From Paenibacillus sp. D2_2 (lineage in GTDB: Bacteria > Bacillota > Bacilli > Paenibacillales > Paenibacillaceae): a stretch of 64,000 nucleotides of DNA. Numbering within the stretch: the first letter of the stretch is position 1; every line of letters begins with the position of its first letter. Below, piece after piece: positions 27,917 through 37,113 of this stretch. Where the stretch lies: assembly GCF_031199965.1 (NCBI RefSeq), contig NZ_CP133605.1:4062501-4126500 (forward strand), written 5' to 3'. Position numbers and translations under genes: made by a program. The notes beneath the pieces were generated by a model, which saw nothing but the letters and a program-made list of their open reading frames with translations, did not search any database and was not told the origin of the DNA.

Positions 27917-27960
27917 AAAAACCGTCCGCCACGAGAATGAGTTCTCCTCTGGACGGACGG
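27917..27960 (-). terminator. terminator of the coat protein genes
   Basis: On the minus strand CCGTCCG and CGGACGG pair, with inner GAGAA / TTCTC pairing, and TTTTTC follows. Confidence 0.8.
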
Positions 27961-28015
27961 CAACTAAACGATAACAGCAAGTCGAATGGATCGCTAATAC
28001 CGCTGTTTGAACGGC

Positions 28016-28417
28016 TCAGGTTAAGTAAGGGTTTTGTACGTTCGTAGTGTGATTCTCCACATTGCTCTGATGGGAGAAAGCACCGGGTTGCATATTGTTC
28101 ATCTGACTGAGTTGATGTGCCTGCTGATGATCCTGCTGTGCCGTCTGAATCTCCTTATCAATAAGTTGGCGGGGTGCCGGAGCTGGCGCGGCATACATTT
28201 GATTCTGATCCATCACCTGATACAATTCGCCCTGCAATCGAAGCGTGCTATTAGTCAGGTCCGTGAACATGCGTCTCACGTTAGGACATGCCGATTCTGT
28301 CGTCGCCGTCGTATATTCTCCCACCGTTCTCTTCAAATCGGACAAAATAACATTAAGAAAATCGGTCTCCGTTAACGCTTGTTGGCCCTGTGATGGGTTC
28401 TGTTGTTGATTCATCAT
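28016..28417 (-). CDS. CotF-like spore coat protein
   Basis: This 133-residue Gln- and Asn-rich protein has the coat-F helical block LTETDFLNVILSDLKRTVGE and CPNVRRMFTDLTNSTLRLQG. The C-terminal 50 residues are low-complexity QQDHQQAHQLSQ-type sequence. Proteins of this family are part of the spore coat. It lies 38 bases downstream of a second small coat-like gene. Confidence 0.82.
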   Translation of the reverse strand: MMNQQQNPSQGQQALTETDFLNVILSDLKRTVGEYTTATTESACPNVRRMFTDLTNSTLRLQGELYQVMDQNQMYAAPAPAPRQLIDKEIQTAQQDHQQAHQLSQMNNMQPGAFSHQSNVENHTTNVQNPYLT

Positions 28418-28455
28418 TCCTATCCTCCTAGATGTTTATATACATGATGGTTTTG

Positions 28456-28689
28456 TTAATGACCTTGTGTCGGAGCCATTTGTTGATGCTGCTTAAGCAT
28501 ATCAATCATCTGATGAGTATGCTGTTCATGAACCTGTAGATGCTGACCTATGACCTGGCTGATTTGTCCGTTAGCCGATACACTTTTTGCCGCTGCACAT
28601 AACTTGATAAGCATATTCTCATTAGACAGGGAATCGGAGATGTAATCCAATTCCTTTCCTGTGAGAGGCTTCATTTGCATATTGTCCAT
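28456..28689 (-). CDS. small CotF-like / spore coat-associated protein
   Basis: This 77-residue helical protein begins MDNMQMKPLTGKELDYISD. It contains ENMLIKLCAAAK, as in the N-terminal half of CotF-like proteins, and a His/Gln-rich end (HEQHTHQMIDMLKQHQQM). I chose the ATG at 28689 because it follows AGGAGGAATAGGC. An upstream ATG at 28740 would add 17 residues without a ribosome site. It likely pairs with the coat protein encoded just downstream. Confidence 0.72.
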   Translation of the reverse strand: MDNMQMKPLTGKELDYISDSLSNENMLIKLCAAAKSVSANGQISQVIGQHLQVHEQHTHQMIDMLKQHQQMAPTQGH

Positions 28690-28784
28690 GCCTATTCCTC
28701 CTGAATTTTGATTCAATTCTTGCCTATTATGCTCCCGCAAACCATTTTTTATAATGCTTCAAGTTGGACATACTGATGACATCC

Positions 28785-29062
28785 TCGTGAACAAAAGTGA
28801 GAAGGTTGAATGATGCTAGGGGCTGAGGAGCGGAGCGTACGTAGTTTGTACGTGAGCACCGCAGGACCCGGCTGAATTCAAGATTCGATGTCGAGTAAGC
28901 TCTCAGTGTTACCTCGTGTTAGATATAGAATTTATACGTTATCAGCGGAGCTGATGAAATTCTATATCGCAAGAAAACCTACCTTTGAATCGCGGTCGCT
29001 CCTCCTTGGACTGGCTTCGATCAGGTTTTCTTATCAAAAGCGAACTTTTGAACTACCTCTAA
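28785..29062 (+). repeat. MITE-like dispersed repeat, copy E (long form)
   Basis: This copy has the long-form interior shared with copy B, including GATATAGAATTTATACG and TGATGAAATTCTATATCG. It lacks a clear head. The tail AACTTTTGAACTACCTCTA ends immediately before the AAAGGAG ribosome site of the FAD oxidoreductase. The element is open in the reading frame of that gene, which would wrongly extend the gene by 63 residues. Confidence 0.8.
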
Positions 29063-29076
29063 AGGAGTGGCCTATT

Positions 29077-30299
29077 TTGAAGTTGCATTATGGTCAATAT
29101 TACTGGCCCACCGTAGCCCCTAAGGCCTCCCGATATCCCCACTTAAATACGGATATCACCTGTGATGTGTTAGTTGTCGGAGGCGGGATGGGCGGAGCAC
29201 TAACGACAAAACTTCTTACCAACAAGAACATCGATACTGTCCTTGTTGAACGCCATCAAGTCGCCTCAGGTAGTTCTCTGGCGAATACTGGCCTGCTCCA
29301 ATTTTCCAATGACAAGACGCTAACCTCTCTGATTCATACATTTGGCGAACAGGACGCCGTACATTTCTATCGGCTCTGCCGTGATGCTATCCAACATTTA
29401 TTACGTCTTAGTCAGGAATTTCCCGAAGAGGCCAGGGTGATTCCTCGCGGTAGCTTATATTTTGCCAGCACTACGGAAGATGTCGATATGCTTAGAGAGG
29501 AGTATAGTACGCTGAAGCGCTACGGTTTTGATGCGGCATGGTGGAATGATGATCAGATCTCAACACATTTTCCTTTTAAAAAACCTGCAGCCATTTATAC
29601 CAAGGGAGACGCAGAGGTCAACCCATATGCCTTCGTTCACAGTCTGGTCGAACATTCAGTTCAGCAGGGCGCGAAGGTCTATGAGGAATCCTCGATCAGC
29701 GGCTGCGAATTTACTCATGATCGGGTGATCTGCCGATGCGGTCATTCACAGATCACAGCCAAACATGTTATTTTTACAACCGGATATGAGACACAGCAAT
29801 ACAAGAGAGAGAAAGGGGCTGAATTAACAAGCTCTTATGTCATCGTTACCGAGCCACTCAAAGACTTTCGAGATTGGTATGAGCAGAGCTTGATCTGGGA
29901 GACAGCCCGGCCATATTACTATCTCCGAACAACCCAAGACGGTAGGATTATAGCCGGAGGCTTAGATGAGTCCCTACCTGGCGGTGAACTTGTAGAAGGA
30001 CGCTATCTAGCCAAGAGCAAGCAACTACTGGATTATGTACATCAAATGTTCCCGCAGACTGCTTCTATTCAAGCTGAATACCGATGGGTGCCGTATTCGG
30101 GCACACACATGACGGACTTCCATATATTGGTTCACATCCTGATTATCCGCACTGCTATTTTCTTGAAGGTTATGGGGGTAACGGTACAGTGTGCAGTACG
30201 ATCGCCGCAGAGATGATTACGGATGTAATCTGTGGAGAAGAGCGACCTGACATGCAGATGTTCTCATTAACAAGAACAACCCGACCAACCCCTGAATAA
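29077..30299 (+). CDS. FAD-dependent oxidoreductase, DAO family (one frameshift)
   Basis: This flavoprotein of the glycine-oxidase/DadA-like family has an N-terminal dinucleotide motif (DVLVVGGGMGGALT). SSLANTGLLQFSNDKT and DGRIIAGGLDESLPGG are typical blocks. The frame breaks near 30080. Adding one G to GGG gives YRWGAVFGHTHDGLPYIG and continues to the stop at 30299. The full protein is about 407 residues. I chose the TTG at 29077, which follows AAAGGAGTGGCCTATT. Upstream in-frame sequence belongs to a repeat. The substrate is unknown. Confidence 0.82.
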
Positions 30300-30345
30300 C
30301 AAAAAAGAACCTTCAATTCCGTTCAAGGGAATGAAGGTTCTTTTT
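30300..30345. terminator. bidirectional terminator
   Basis: AAAAAAGAACCTTCATTCC-type arms form a long stem with T runs on both sides (GAACCTTCAATTCC / GGGAATGAAGGTTC). It separates two convergent genes. Confidence 0.88.
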
Positions 30346-30355
30346 CAACTGACTT

Positions 30356-30895
30356 TTATTCTTCTTCAGTCACGGTACGGATGAGGTGCATTCTCTCATC
30401 TTCTGTCAAGAAATGACTGACATGAAAACATGCCGAGCAAATATACATATCCAGCTTGGCTGCCTTCTGCACCAGTGGCTTCGTAAGTCCAGCCGGAACT
30501 GCAGGTACGAAGCTGTCCGGCAAAGGTTGGCTGCCTGCGAACAGCATATACTCACGGCAATGAGGGCATTCCGGAACCTCTTCCTGTCCATCCAGTACTT
30601 TCTCAATTCCGGATTCATAGGCCAACAAATCTCCGCCCGCCTTGGTAAATGTCTCTACTCTACGAATTGCATCGAGATGCCCACTCTCTCCATGCTCCCA
30701 GAGATCTGACTGATCCTGATCCTCATACTCATCCTCATCGTAGTCGCTATCTTCATCCTGAATCTCATCGATCCCGATACTCAGAGTACGGTACCCCTTC
30801 AATTCATTGTTGCAATAAGGGCAATGCTCCTCGGGCCCTATCTCTTCATCCCATACTATTTCTGTCTGGCACCATGGGCAAATCGTCGTATCCAT
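30356..30895 (-). CDS. zinc-ribbon protein of unknown function
   Basis: This 179-residue acidic protein starts MDTTICPWCQTEIVW. Two Cys pairs near the N-terminus (CPWC, CPYC) form one probable zinc ribbon. Two more (CPHC, CSAC) may form another in the C-terminal half. The middle is a strongly acidic stretch of Asp/Glu (about residues 42-62). I chose the ATG at 30895, which follows GAGAGGATGGGAACG. Earlier in-frame starts lack a ribosome site and run into repeat copy F. I do not recognise the family. Confidence 0.72.
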   Translation of the reverse strand: MDTTICPWCQTEIVWDEEIGPEEHCPYCNNELKGYRTLSIGIDEIQDEDSDYDEDEYEDQDQSDLWEHGESGHLDAIRRVETFTKAGGDLLAYESGIEKVLDGQEEVPECPHCREYMLFAGSQPLPDSFVPAVPAGLTKPLVQKAAKLDMYICSACFHVSHFLTEDERMHLIRTVTEEE

Positions 30896-30918
30896 CGTTC
30901 CCATCCTCTCTTTAGTCC

Positions 30919-31084
30919 AACTTTGATCACGAAGTAATACTGGTAGCTTAATCGGCATCGAATTTTGAATTCAGCCGGACCTTCCGGTGCTCACGTACAA
31001 ACTACGTACGCTCCGCTCCTCAGGCCTAGCTTCATCCAACCTTCTCGGTGCTGAAAGCTGGACTTATTAAACTCGCACTTAAAT
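30919..31084 (-). repeat. MITE-like dispersed repeat, copy F
   Basis: On the minus strand it runs from the degenerate head AAGTGCGAGTTTAATAAG through CAGCACCGAGAAGGTTGGAT and GGAGCGGAGCGTACGTAG to CTTCGTGATCAAAG. The last 20 bases of the tail are missing, replaced by the upstream region of the zinc-ribbon gene. Confidence 0.78.
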
Positions 31085-31089
31085 GCGTA

Positions 31090-31173
31090 TTACGCCATCC
31101 AAAGATAAATAATCCCTGCGATAATAAAGCATACGGCAGCCGCGAATAAAACCCTGACCAGGTTCTTCAGCAT
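31090..31173 (-). CDS. 27-residue membrane peptide
   Basis: The reading frame MLKNLVRVLFAAAVCFIIAG continues for seven more residues to a TAA. It starts with ATG eight bases after GGGGGAG. A basic N-terminus is followed by one hydrophobic helix, as in small single-pass membrane peptides. It lies 43 bases downstream of mutS2 on the same strand. I do not recognise it. The strong ribosome site and clean composition argue for a real gene. Confidence 0.55.
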   Translation of the reverse strand: MLKNLVRVLFAAAVCFIIAGIIYLWMA

Positions 31174-31215
31174 GATCTTACTCCCCCTACATGGATCATA
31201 TTCGTTCAAGACGAA

Positions 31216-33579
31216 TTATTTAAGCTCCGCCACCGTAACTCCTGTGCCGCCTTCTCCGTAATTTCCAAGACGGTAGCTCTTAATATGCTTATGTCTGCGT
31301 AAATAGTCAGATATTCCACTGCGCAGAATCCCGGTTCCTTTACCGTGAATAATATAGACCTGCCCAAGATTACTAAGGTACGCTTCATCAATGAAGCGGT
31401 CCACTTCAATCAGTGCCTCTTCAAGATTGGTTCCTCGAAGATCCAACTCTGTCCGTACATTCTCGTCCCGGGTACGTTTCACATTAGCCGCGACTCGCTG
31501 AATCGGCTTCGTTACTGGAGCTGATCCAATCAATTCTAGGTCTTCAAGCGCAACCTTCATCTTCATAATACCCAGTTGAACAAGTGCTTCCTTGTCGCCG
31601 GACAGCTCGACAATATGACCTTTCTGATTCAAGCTGTGAACCTTCACTTCATCGCCGGGTTGGATCGAACGTTTCGGTTTGACAGCCTTACGAGCAGCAG
31701 GCTTCTTACGCATCGCCGGTTCAGCATCATCGAGTTGCTTACGAGCAGCAATCAGCTTATGCTCCTTCACCGAAGCTCCTTCTTCCATGGCAAGCAGGCG
31801 TAGCTCGTCAATAATGTTCTCCGCTTCGCTGCGAGCCTTAGTGATAACCGCCCTTGCTTCCTCTTCCGCCTTCTCCAAGTAACGCTCTTTTTGCTGCTCC
31901 AGCTTCTCAAGCTCGGCCTCATGCTTGTTTCGCAGGTTTTCCATTTCTTTACGCAATCTCTCAGCGGTCTCGCGTTCCTGCTCAGCAATGTTCCGATTCT
32001 CTTCGAGTTTGGCAATCATATTCTCCACTCGCAGGTCCTCTTCTTTAACTTCACCACGGGCAAATTCAAGAATCGGGGCTGGGAGCCCAAGCCGTTCAGC
32101 AATTGCAAATGCATTGCTTCGGCCAGGAACACCAACCAGCAAGCGGTAGGTAGGACTTAATGTATTAATGTCAAACTCCATACTTGCATTGATAACGCCT
32201 TTACGTTCATAGGCATAAGCCTTAAGTTCGCTATAGTGCGTAGTCGCTACCATTCTACAACCAAGGGAATGAATATGCTCCAATATCGCAATCGCCAGAG
32301 CCGAGCCTTCAGCTGGATCTGTTCCCGCCCCAAGCTCATCCAGCAGAACAAGACTCTTAGGCGTCATGTTCTTCAGAATCGAGATAATGTTCGTCATGTG
32401 GCTGGAGAAAGTACTCAAGCTCTGCTCAATGCTCTGCTCATCGCCGATATCCGCATAGATCGCGTCAAATACACATAATTGACATCCTTCTTCAACAGGA
32501 ACGAACAATCCGGACATAGCCATCAGACTGAGCAAGCCGATCGTCTTCAACGTAACCGTCTTCCCGCCAGTGTTTGGACCAGGTGACGATAATCGTCGAA
32601 AATTGATTACCAAGCTCAACATCAATTGGAACAACTTGGTCAATCGAAATAAGCGGATGACGTCCTTTCCGCAACTTGATGAAGCCACGGTCATTCATTC
32701 TCGGCATCGTGGCCTTCATCTCACGCGCCAGACGCGCCTTAGCGAACATAAAGTCTAGCTGAGCCAGAATATCGATATCATATAGCAGCAGTTCCGCCTG
32801 TTCCCCTACGAGCGCAGTCAGTTTCTGAAGAATAACCTCAATCTCTCGCTCCTCACGCAGCTTCGTCTCACGCAGCTTATTGTTCATCGCTACAATCGAC
32901 TCTGGCTCAATGAACAGAGTTGCCCCGAACCTGACTGGTCGTGCACGATTCCGCCGAAATGAGAACGGTATTCCGCCTTAACCGGAATGACGAAGCGATC
33001 GCCGCGAATCGTAACAATCTGATCCTGCAGCATCTTCGAGACCGTCGACGAACGGATCATTGCATCCAGCTTCTCGCGGATCCGTACTTCACCACCACGT
33101 AGCTCACGTCTAATTTGCGATAACTCCGCACTTGCCGAATCCATAATCTCCGCATTATCATCGACGCAGCGTTTGATCGCTTCCTCTAAGTGCTTCTGCT
33201 CACTCAAGGACTCACTCAACGTAAATAATATCTCCACTGGATTGTCCTCGTGTACTGCTGACAGATAGCGCTTGATTCGTCTTGAACCTTCAAGTGTCGT
33301 CGCAATCCCTAGCAGTTCATGGGGATTCAGCGTACCAGCGATGCGGGCACGTCTCACAGCCGGCGTTATATCTACAATTCCCCCGAAGGAAGGATAACCC
33401 TTAAGTCGATCAACCGTAAAGGATTCCTCCGTCCCCTGCAGCATCAACTTCACATCCTCCAAATGGGTCACTGGATGTAAGTCCTCTACCATCTGTTTGC
33501 CAAGCGAGGTCTGCGCGTACCGGGCTAATTGATTTATTATCTTTGGATATTCCATCGTTTTCAGTATTTTTTGATCCAA
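31216..33579 (-). CDS. mutS2: MutS2 endonuclease (two frameshifts)
   Basis: MutS2 is a MutS-like ATPase with a nuclease tail, linked to recombination control and ribosome rescue. Reading across two breaks gives about 787 residues, normal for the family. Near 32935 one G is missing from a GGGG run, and the repaired sequence reads DQSGSGATLFIEPES. Near 32570 an extra C interrupts the Walker A region, where the repaired sequence is VTGPNTGGKTVTLKT. Walker B is LVLLDELGAGTDPAEG. A long coiled coil follows (residues about 510-640). The C-terminal Smr nuclease domain contains LDLRGTNLEEA and IIHGKGTGILRSGI. Confidence 0.92.
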
Positions 33580-33743
33580 GAAACTTCACAACCTCTCTCG
33601 AGCTATGGTTACATTATATCGAAACAGCTCAAATTTCGCTATTTCGCCCAAATTTAAAAATACAGGCACATAATAACCGACTTTCATGAACATCATAATA
33701 TGGAGTTGCCACATGAATTTCATCAAAAAAGGAGGCAAATACC

Positions 33744-34106
33744 GTGAATTTTCTTGGGCATGTTGTCCGTTTTATCGTCTCCGCCCTAGTATTGCTGGTT
33801 GTGGGTTGGCTCGTCCCACAATTCAGTGTAGGTGGGTTTTGGAGCGCTTTGGTGCTCGCTCTTGTAATTGCCTTATTGGGTTGGGCCATTGAGGGCATAT
33901 TCGGCAAGAAGGTCACTCCATTTGGACGCGGTATCGTTGGGTTTCTGGCCAGCGCGCTCGTGATCTGGCTCGCCCAATTCGTCGTATCCGGGGTTTCCGT
34001 GTCTGTAATCGGCGCTTTACTGGCGGCATTAGTGATCGGGATTATCGATCTGTTTATCCCCGTATCTACACCATTTGAAGCAGGCCGGGATAATAGATCC
34101 CGATAA
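33744..34106 (+). CDS. YvlD-like (phage holin family 4) membrane protein
   Basis: This 120-residue protein has four hydrophobic helices (about 5-25, 32-50, 62-80, 85-105) separated by short loops. GWLVPQFSVGGFWSAL and ALLAALVIGIIDLF match the YvlD family, whose members are envelope-stress-associated membrane proteins of unknown function. The start is a GTG at 33744 following AAAAAAGGAGGCAAATACC. It sits on the opposite strand between mutS2 and zapA. Confidence 0.82.
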   Translation: MNFLGHVVRFIVSALVLLVVGWLVPQFSVGGFWSALVLALVIALLGWAIEGIFGKKVTPFGRGIVGFLASALVIWLAQFVVSGVSVSVIGALLAALVIGIIDLFIPVSTPFEAGRDNRSR

Positions 34107-34138
34107 GTTCCTTCTGAATTACGGTTATAAGTTGCAGC

Positions 34139-34188
34139 AAGAACTGCCCCGCGCCCCCATACTTGGAGGAATCGGGGTAGTTTTTTTA
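34139..34188 (+). terminator. terminator of the YvlD-like gene
   Basis: AACTGCCCCG pairs with CGGGGTAGTT across a loop, followed by a run of T. Confidence 0.82.
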
Positions 34189-34345
34189 TGTTCTCATATC
34201 CACATACTCGCCGAAAATAGCTCTATTTCGAAAAAAATTGGAAAATGTTCACTAATTATTCATACCGTCCCTCTCTTCAACCTAAGAACCTGCGCTATAA
34301 TATCCTTAAATTTGTCACAAAAATACTATATTGCAGGTGATGATT

Positions 34346-34717
34346 ATGAAGAAGACTATTGCACTCATGGCTACATCTGTGTTATTACTCCTCTTAGCTG
34401 CTTGTGGTAGCGGTTCCAATACCAGTTCTGAAGATAATAACATTACACCAGAGGCCGAGCTTACGATTGAAGCGACCAATTATCAATTCGATCAGCCTGA
34501 GTATCATTTGAAAAAGGGTGTCCCGGTGAAGATCACATTTAAGAGCAACGAAGGTAATCATGGAATGCTCGTACCTGGACTAAGGCTGCAGTTAAGTGGC
34601 AAGAGCGAGTCCAAGACGATTGTCCCGAAGGAAGTCGGAGAATATGAAATGTCCTGCTCCATTATGTGCGGAACCGGACATACAGCCATGCTCTCCAAAA
34701 TTATAGTAGATGAATAA
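34346..34717 (+). CDS. CuA-like cupredoxin lipoprotein
   Basis: This 123-residue exported lipoprotein has a lipobox ending LLAAC (Cys20). The mature part is a cupredoxin domain. It has all five ligands of a binuclear copper A centre as found in cytochrome oxidase subunit II: His72, Cys104, Cys108, His112 and Met115 (SCSIMCGTGHTAM). It lacks the transmembrane helices of subunit II. A role in copper handling or electron transfer outside the membrane is likely. No oxidase genes are nearby. The ATG at 34346 follows CAGGTGATGATT. Confidence 0.82.
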   Translation: MKKTIALMATSVLLLLLAACGSGSNTSSEDNNITPEAELTIEATNYQFDQPEYHLKKGVPVKITFKSNEGNHGMLVPGLRLQLSGKSESKTIVPKEVGEYEMSCSIMCGTGHTAMLSKIIVDE

Positions 34718-34721
34718 TCAT

Positions 34722-34757
34722 TTAAGGGTCCTTGGCGAATCGCCTAAGGACCCTTAA
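34722..34757. terminator. bidirectional terminator
   Basis: TAAGGGTCCTTGGCGA and its complement form a near-perfect stem with A and T runs at the ends. It separates the convergent cupredoxin and zapA genes. Confidence 0.82.
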
Positions 34758-34783
34758 ATTCTGTACCTTGAACTAGCACAGCG

Positions 34784-36994
34784 CTAATTGTTATCCTGTT
34801 CGATCAATTCGATCCATTCGTCATACTCCGTCTGCAGCTTCGCATAATCTTCCTTCAGACGCTTATATTCCTGTTCAAGCTTCTGCGTGTTCTCTTGGTC
34901 TAACTCTCTAACCGATTTTAACAAATGATACTCATGCGATACAATTTCATAGCCTTCGGTAATTTGCCGAATCTGCTCAGACATTTGTTCCTTCTCCTGC
35001 CGCAGTGCCTCATAATCCACGTTTAGCTCCTCGACCTTCTCCGAGCTCGCCGCACATTCCTGTTGCCATGTATTCAATTGTCTTTGCATGTCAGCTTCAA
35101 TCTCACGCCAGGAAGCAAGCTCCTGCTCAGCTGAAGCTAGCTGCGATTTCCAAGCCTGTTCTTGCTGCTCGGCATCTTTGCGCGCCTGCTCCTGCTCTTC
35201 TGCAAGCTGAGCGAAGTCCTTCGACTCCTCTTCCAGAGCACGAATACGTTCACCCAGACTTTGATTCTTCTCATGCAAATGGTTCTTCTCTGCTTCGCTT
35301 GTCTCCATAAGCTGAGCGTAACCCTTCGACTCCTCTTTCAACTCCCGGATACGCTCGTCAAGATTCTGTACTTCATCTTGCAGTTCTTTCTTCTCTGCCT
35401 CGTTTGCCTCTGCAAGCTGGGCATAGTCCTCAGACTCTTCTTGCAATTCCTGAATCTTCTCACTCAGACTCTCAATCTTTTCTCTTAAGCGCTTCTTCTC
35501 CGCTTCGCTTGCATCCGCTAACTGTGCATAGCTCTCCGTCTCTTCCTTCAGACCCCGGATTCGCTCATCAAGATTCTTAACTTCCTCTTGCAGCTCTTTC
35601 TTCTCTGCTTCACCTATCTCTGCAAGCTGAGCATAGTCCTGAGACTCCTCCCCAAGGATCCGAATACGATCTTCGAGATTATGGATTTTCTCACGAAGCT
35701 GTTTATTCTCTGCTTCGCCCGACTCTACGAGCTGATTATAATTCTTAGCCTCTTCTTCCATACCTTGTATACGTTCGGAAAGACTTTGAACCTCACCTTG
35801 CAGTCGGTTCTTCTCTACTTCACTCGACTCCGCAAGCTGAGCGTAGCCTTTGGACTCTTCTTCCAGCTCAAGAATGCGCTCACCCGTACTTTGAATCTCT
35901 TCTTGCAAGCGAATCTTCTCTTCCTCACTGGCTTCCGCTTTCATAATCGCGGTTCCCCGATCAGACAGTGCTTGCTTCAATTTAATTCGCAGCTCTTCCA
36001 ACTCGGCTGTGCTTCTTTGAAGCTTGTCCTTTTCAGCCTGCAGACCTTGACGGGCGGCATTCGCTTCCTTCGTCGCGAATTGCAACTGCTGTTCATTCTT
36101 CTCTAGCTCACCAGATACCTCGAGCAGCTTCGCTTCCAAACGGTTCAATTCCTCATTCCGTTTCTCGGCCAGCTTCTGCCAGGATTTCTCGTTCTGCAGA
36201 ACGCCATCTAACTCGGAGCGGAGTTTCTTCTCCCGTTCAGTTGCTTCCTGTACATGCTGCTGCAGCTTCTTCGTCTCTGCTTCTGCACTTTGTAGCGAAT
36301 CTTGCAATCCTTTCTTCTGCAATTCCAGCTTATCCATGCTCGCCTTCAATTGCTGTCCGTCTGCCTTAGCCGACTCTTCACGCTGCTGTACGGCCTTCAA
36401 TTGCGCGCTCAGCTTGTCATGTTCGCCCTTCTCCCGCTGCACATTTTGTTCCGTGGTACGAAGCTTATTCTGCAGCTGGGTGTTACTGTTCCGTTGCTCA
36501 TTCAACTGGCGCTCCAAATCCTGCATTCTGTTCGTATGCTTGAGGTCCTTGGCTTCCTGTTCCTTGACTTGCTTCGCATTCTCAGCTTCATGCTGCTTAA
36601 GCATGGCCTCAGATGCCATAAGCTTGTCAGACAACGTCTTCCTGTCATTCTTCAAATTGCCATGCTCCTCCTGAAGCTTGGCATGCTGCTCTTCTTGCTT
36701 AGCATTTAGCGTCTTGAGAACTTCCATCTCCTGAGCGAGAGCTACTTTCTCCTGCTGCAAGCTTCTCAGCTCTCCTTCAAGCTGAGTCACCCTCGCAGCC
36801 TCCTCCGTCATCCGAACGGCGGTCAACACCGCTAGGCGGGGAATATCCAAGTGTGAATACGCCTTGGATATGGAACGCATCTGCTCGTCCACACGCTTAG
36901 CGATTTGTTTCATATACGCTTCATTACTGCCAACAATTTTATAAGAAGTACCGTAAATATCTACGTTTACACTAATCCGGTCAGGGGTATTCAA
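34784..36994 (-). CDS. zapA: ZapA domain fused to a very long coiled coil
   Basis: The N-terminal 75 residues are a ZapA domain (RISVNVDIYGTSYKIVG, then YSHLDIPRLAVLTAVRMTEEA). ZapA binds FtsZ and supports Z-ring assembly. Normal ZapA is about 85-110 residues, but this protein has 736. The rest is predicted coiled coil, rich in Glu, Gln, Leu and Lys. Residues about 371-615 (bases 35150-35884) are seven tandem 35-residue repeats based on the pattern ERI..LEEES..YAQLAE..EAEKK.L. Thirty-five residues are exactly five heptads. The TTG start at 36994 follows AAAGGAGGCACAAAG. Its position after pheS-pheT matches the Bacillus zapA locus. Confidence 0.87.
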   Translation of the reverse strand: MNTPDRISVNVDIYGTSYKIVGSNEAYMKQIAKRVDEQMRSISKAYSHLDIPRLAVLTAVRMTEEAARVTQLEGELRSLQQEKVALAQEMEVLKTLNAKQEEQHAKLQEEHGNLKNDRKTLSDKLMASEAMLKQHEAENAKQVKEQEAKDLKHTNRMQDLERQLNEQRNSNTQLQNKLRTTEQNVQREKGEHDKLSAQLKAVQQREESAKADGQQLKASMDKLELQKKGLQDSLQSAEAETKKLQQHVQEATEREKKLRSELDGVLQNEKSWQKLAEKRNEELNRLEAKLLEVSGELEKNEQQLQFATKEANAARQGLQAEKDKLQRSTAELEELRIKLKQALSDRGTAIMKAEASEEEKIRLQEEIQSTGERILELEEESKGYAQLAESSEVEKNRLQGEVQSLSERIQGMEEEAKNYNQLVESGEAENKQLREKIHNLEDRIRILGEESQDYAQLAEIGEAEKKELQEEVKNLDERIRGLKEETESYAQLADASEAEKKRLREKIESLSEKIQELQEESEDYAQLAEANEAEKKELQDEVQNLDERIRELKEESKGYAQLMETSEAEKNHLHEKNQSLGERIRALEEESKDFAQLAEEQEQARKDAEQQEQAWKSQLASAEQELASWREIEADMQRQLNTWQQECAASSEKVEELNVDYEALRQEKEQMSEQIRQITEGYEIVSHEYHLLKSVRELDQENTQKLEQEYKRLKEDYAKLQTEYDEWIELIEQDNN

Positions 36995-37057
36995 ACTTTG
37001 TGCCTCCTTTATTGCGCTTCGTTCTAGGTGTCTGAAATATGCATTTTTTTGCACGAA

Positions 37058-37099
37058 AGTCACATCGAATCGTTTACCTGTACTTGATTCGATGTGACT
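37058..37099 (-). terminator. 14-bp perfect hairpin between pheT and zapA
   Basis: AGTCACATCGAATC and GATTCGATGTGACT pair perfectly around a 14-nt loop, 15 bases past the pheT stop. The T tract after it is weak, so it may be an mRNA-stabilising or partial termination structure. Confidence 0.6.
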
Positions 37100-37113
37100 T
37101 TGTGCAATTCCTG

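Noticed and set aside
28888-29076. ATG-type upstream start that would extend the FAD oxidoreductase by 63 residues.
   Set aside because: This segment is repeat copy E. The TTG at 29077 has a strong ribosome site and gives the normal family N-terminus.
30084-30299. Separate small gene at the end of the FAD oxidoreductase.
   Set aside because: Its protein (VFGHTHDGLPYIG) is the conserved C-terminus of that enzyme in another frame, one base from joining.
35150-35884. Regular 105-bp repeats, considered as a CRISPR or tandem DNA array.
   Set aside because: The repeats keep a reading frame and diverge at the DNA level in step with protein conservation. There are no spacers.
35162-36709. Long open frames on the plus strand within zapA, rich in Leu and Phe.
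   Set aside because: They are antisense shadows of the Glu/Gln-rich coiled coil; repeated codons on one strand give repeated Leu-rich frames on the other. No ribosome sites were seen.
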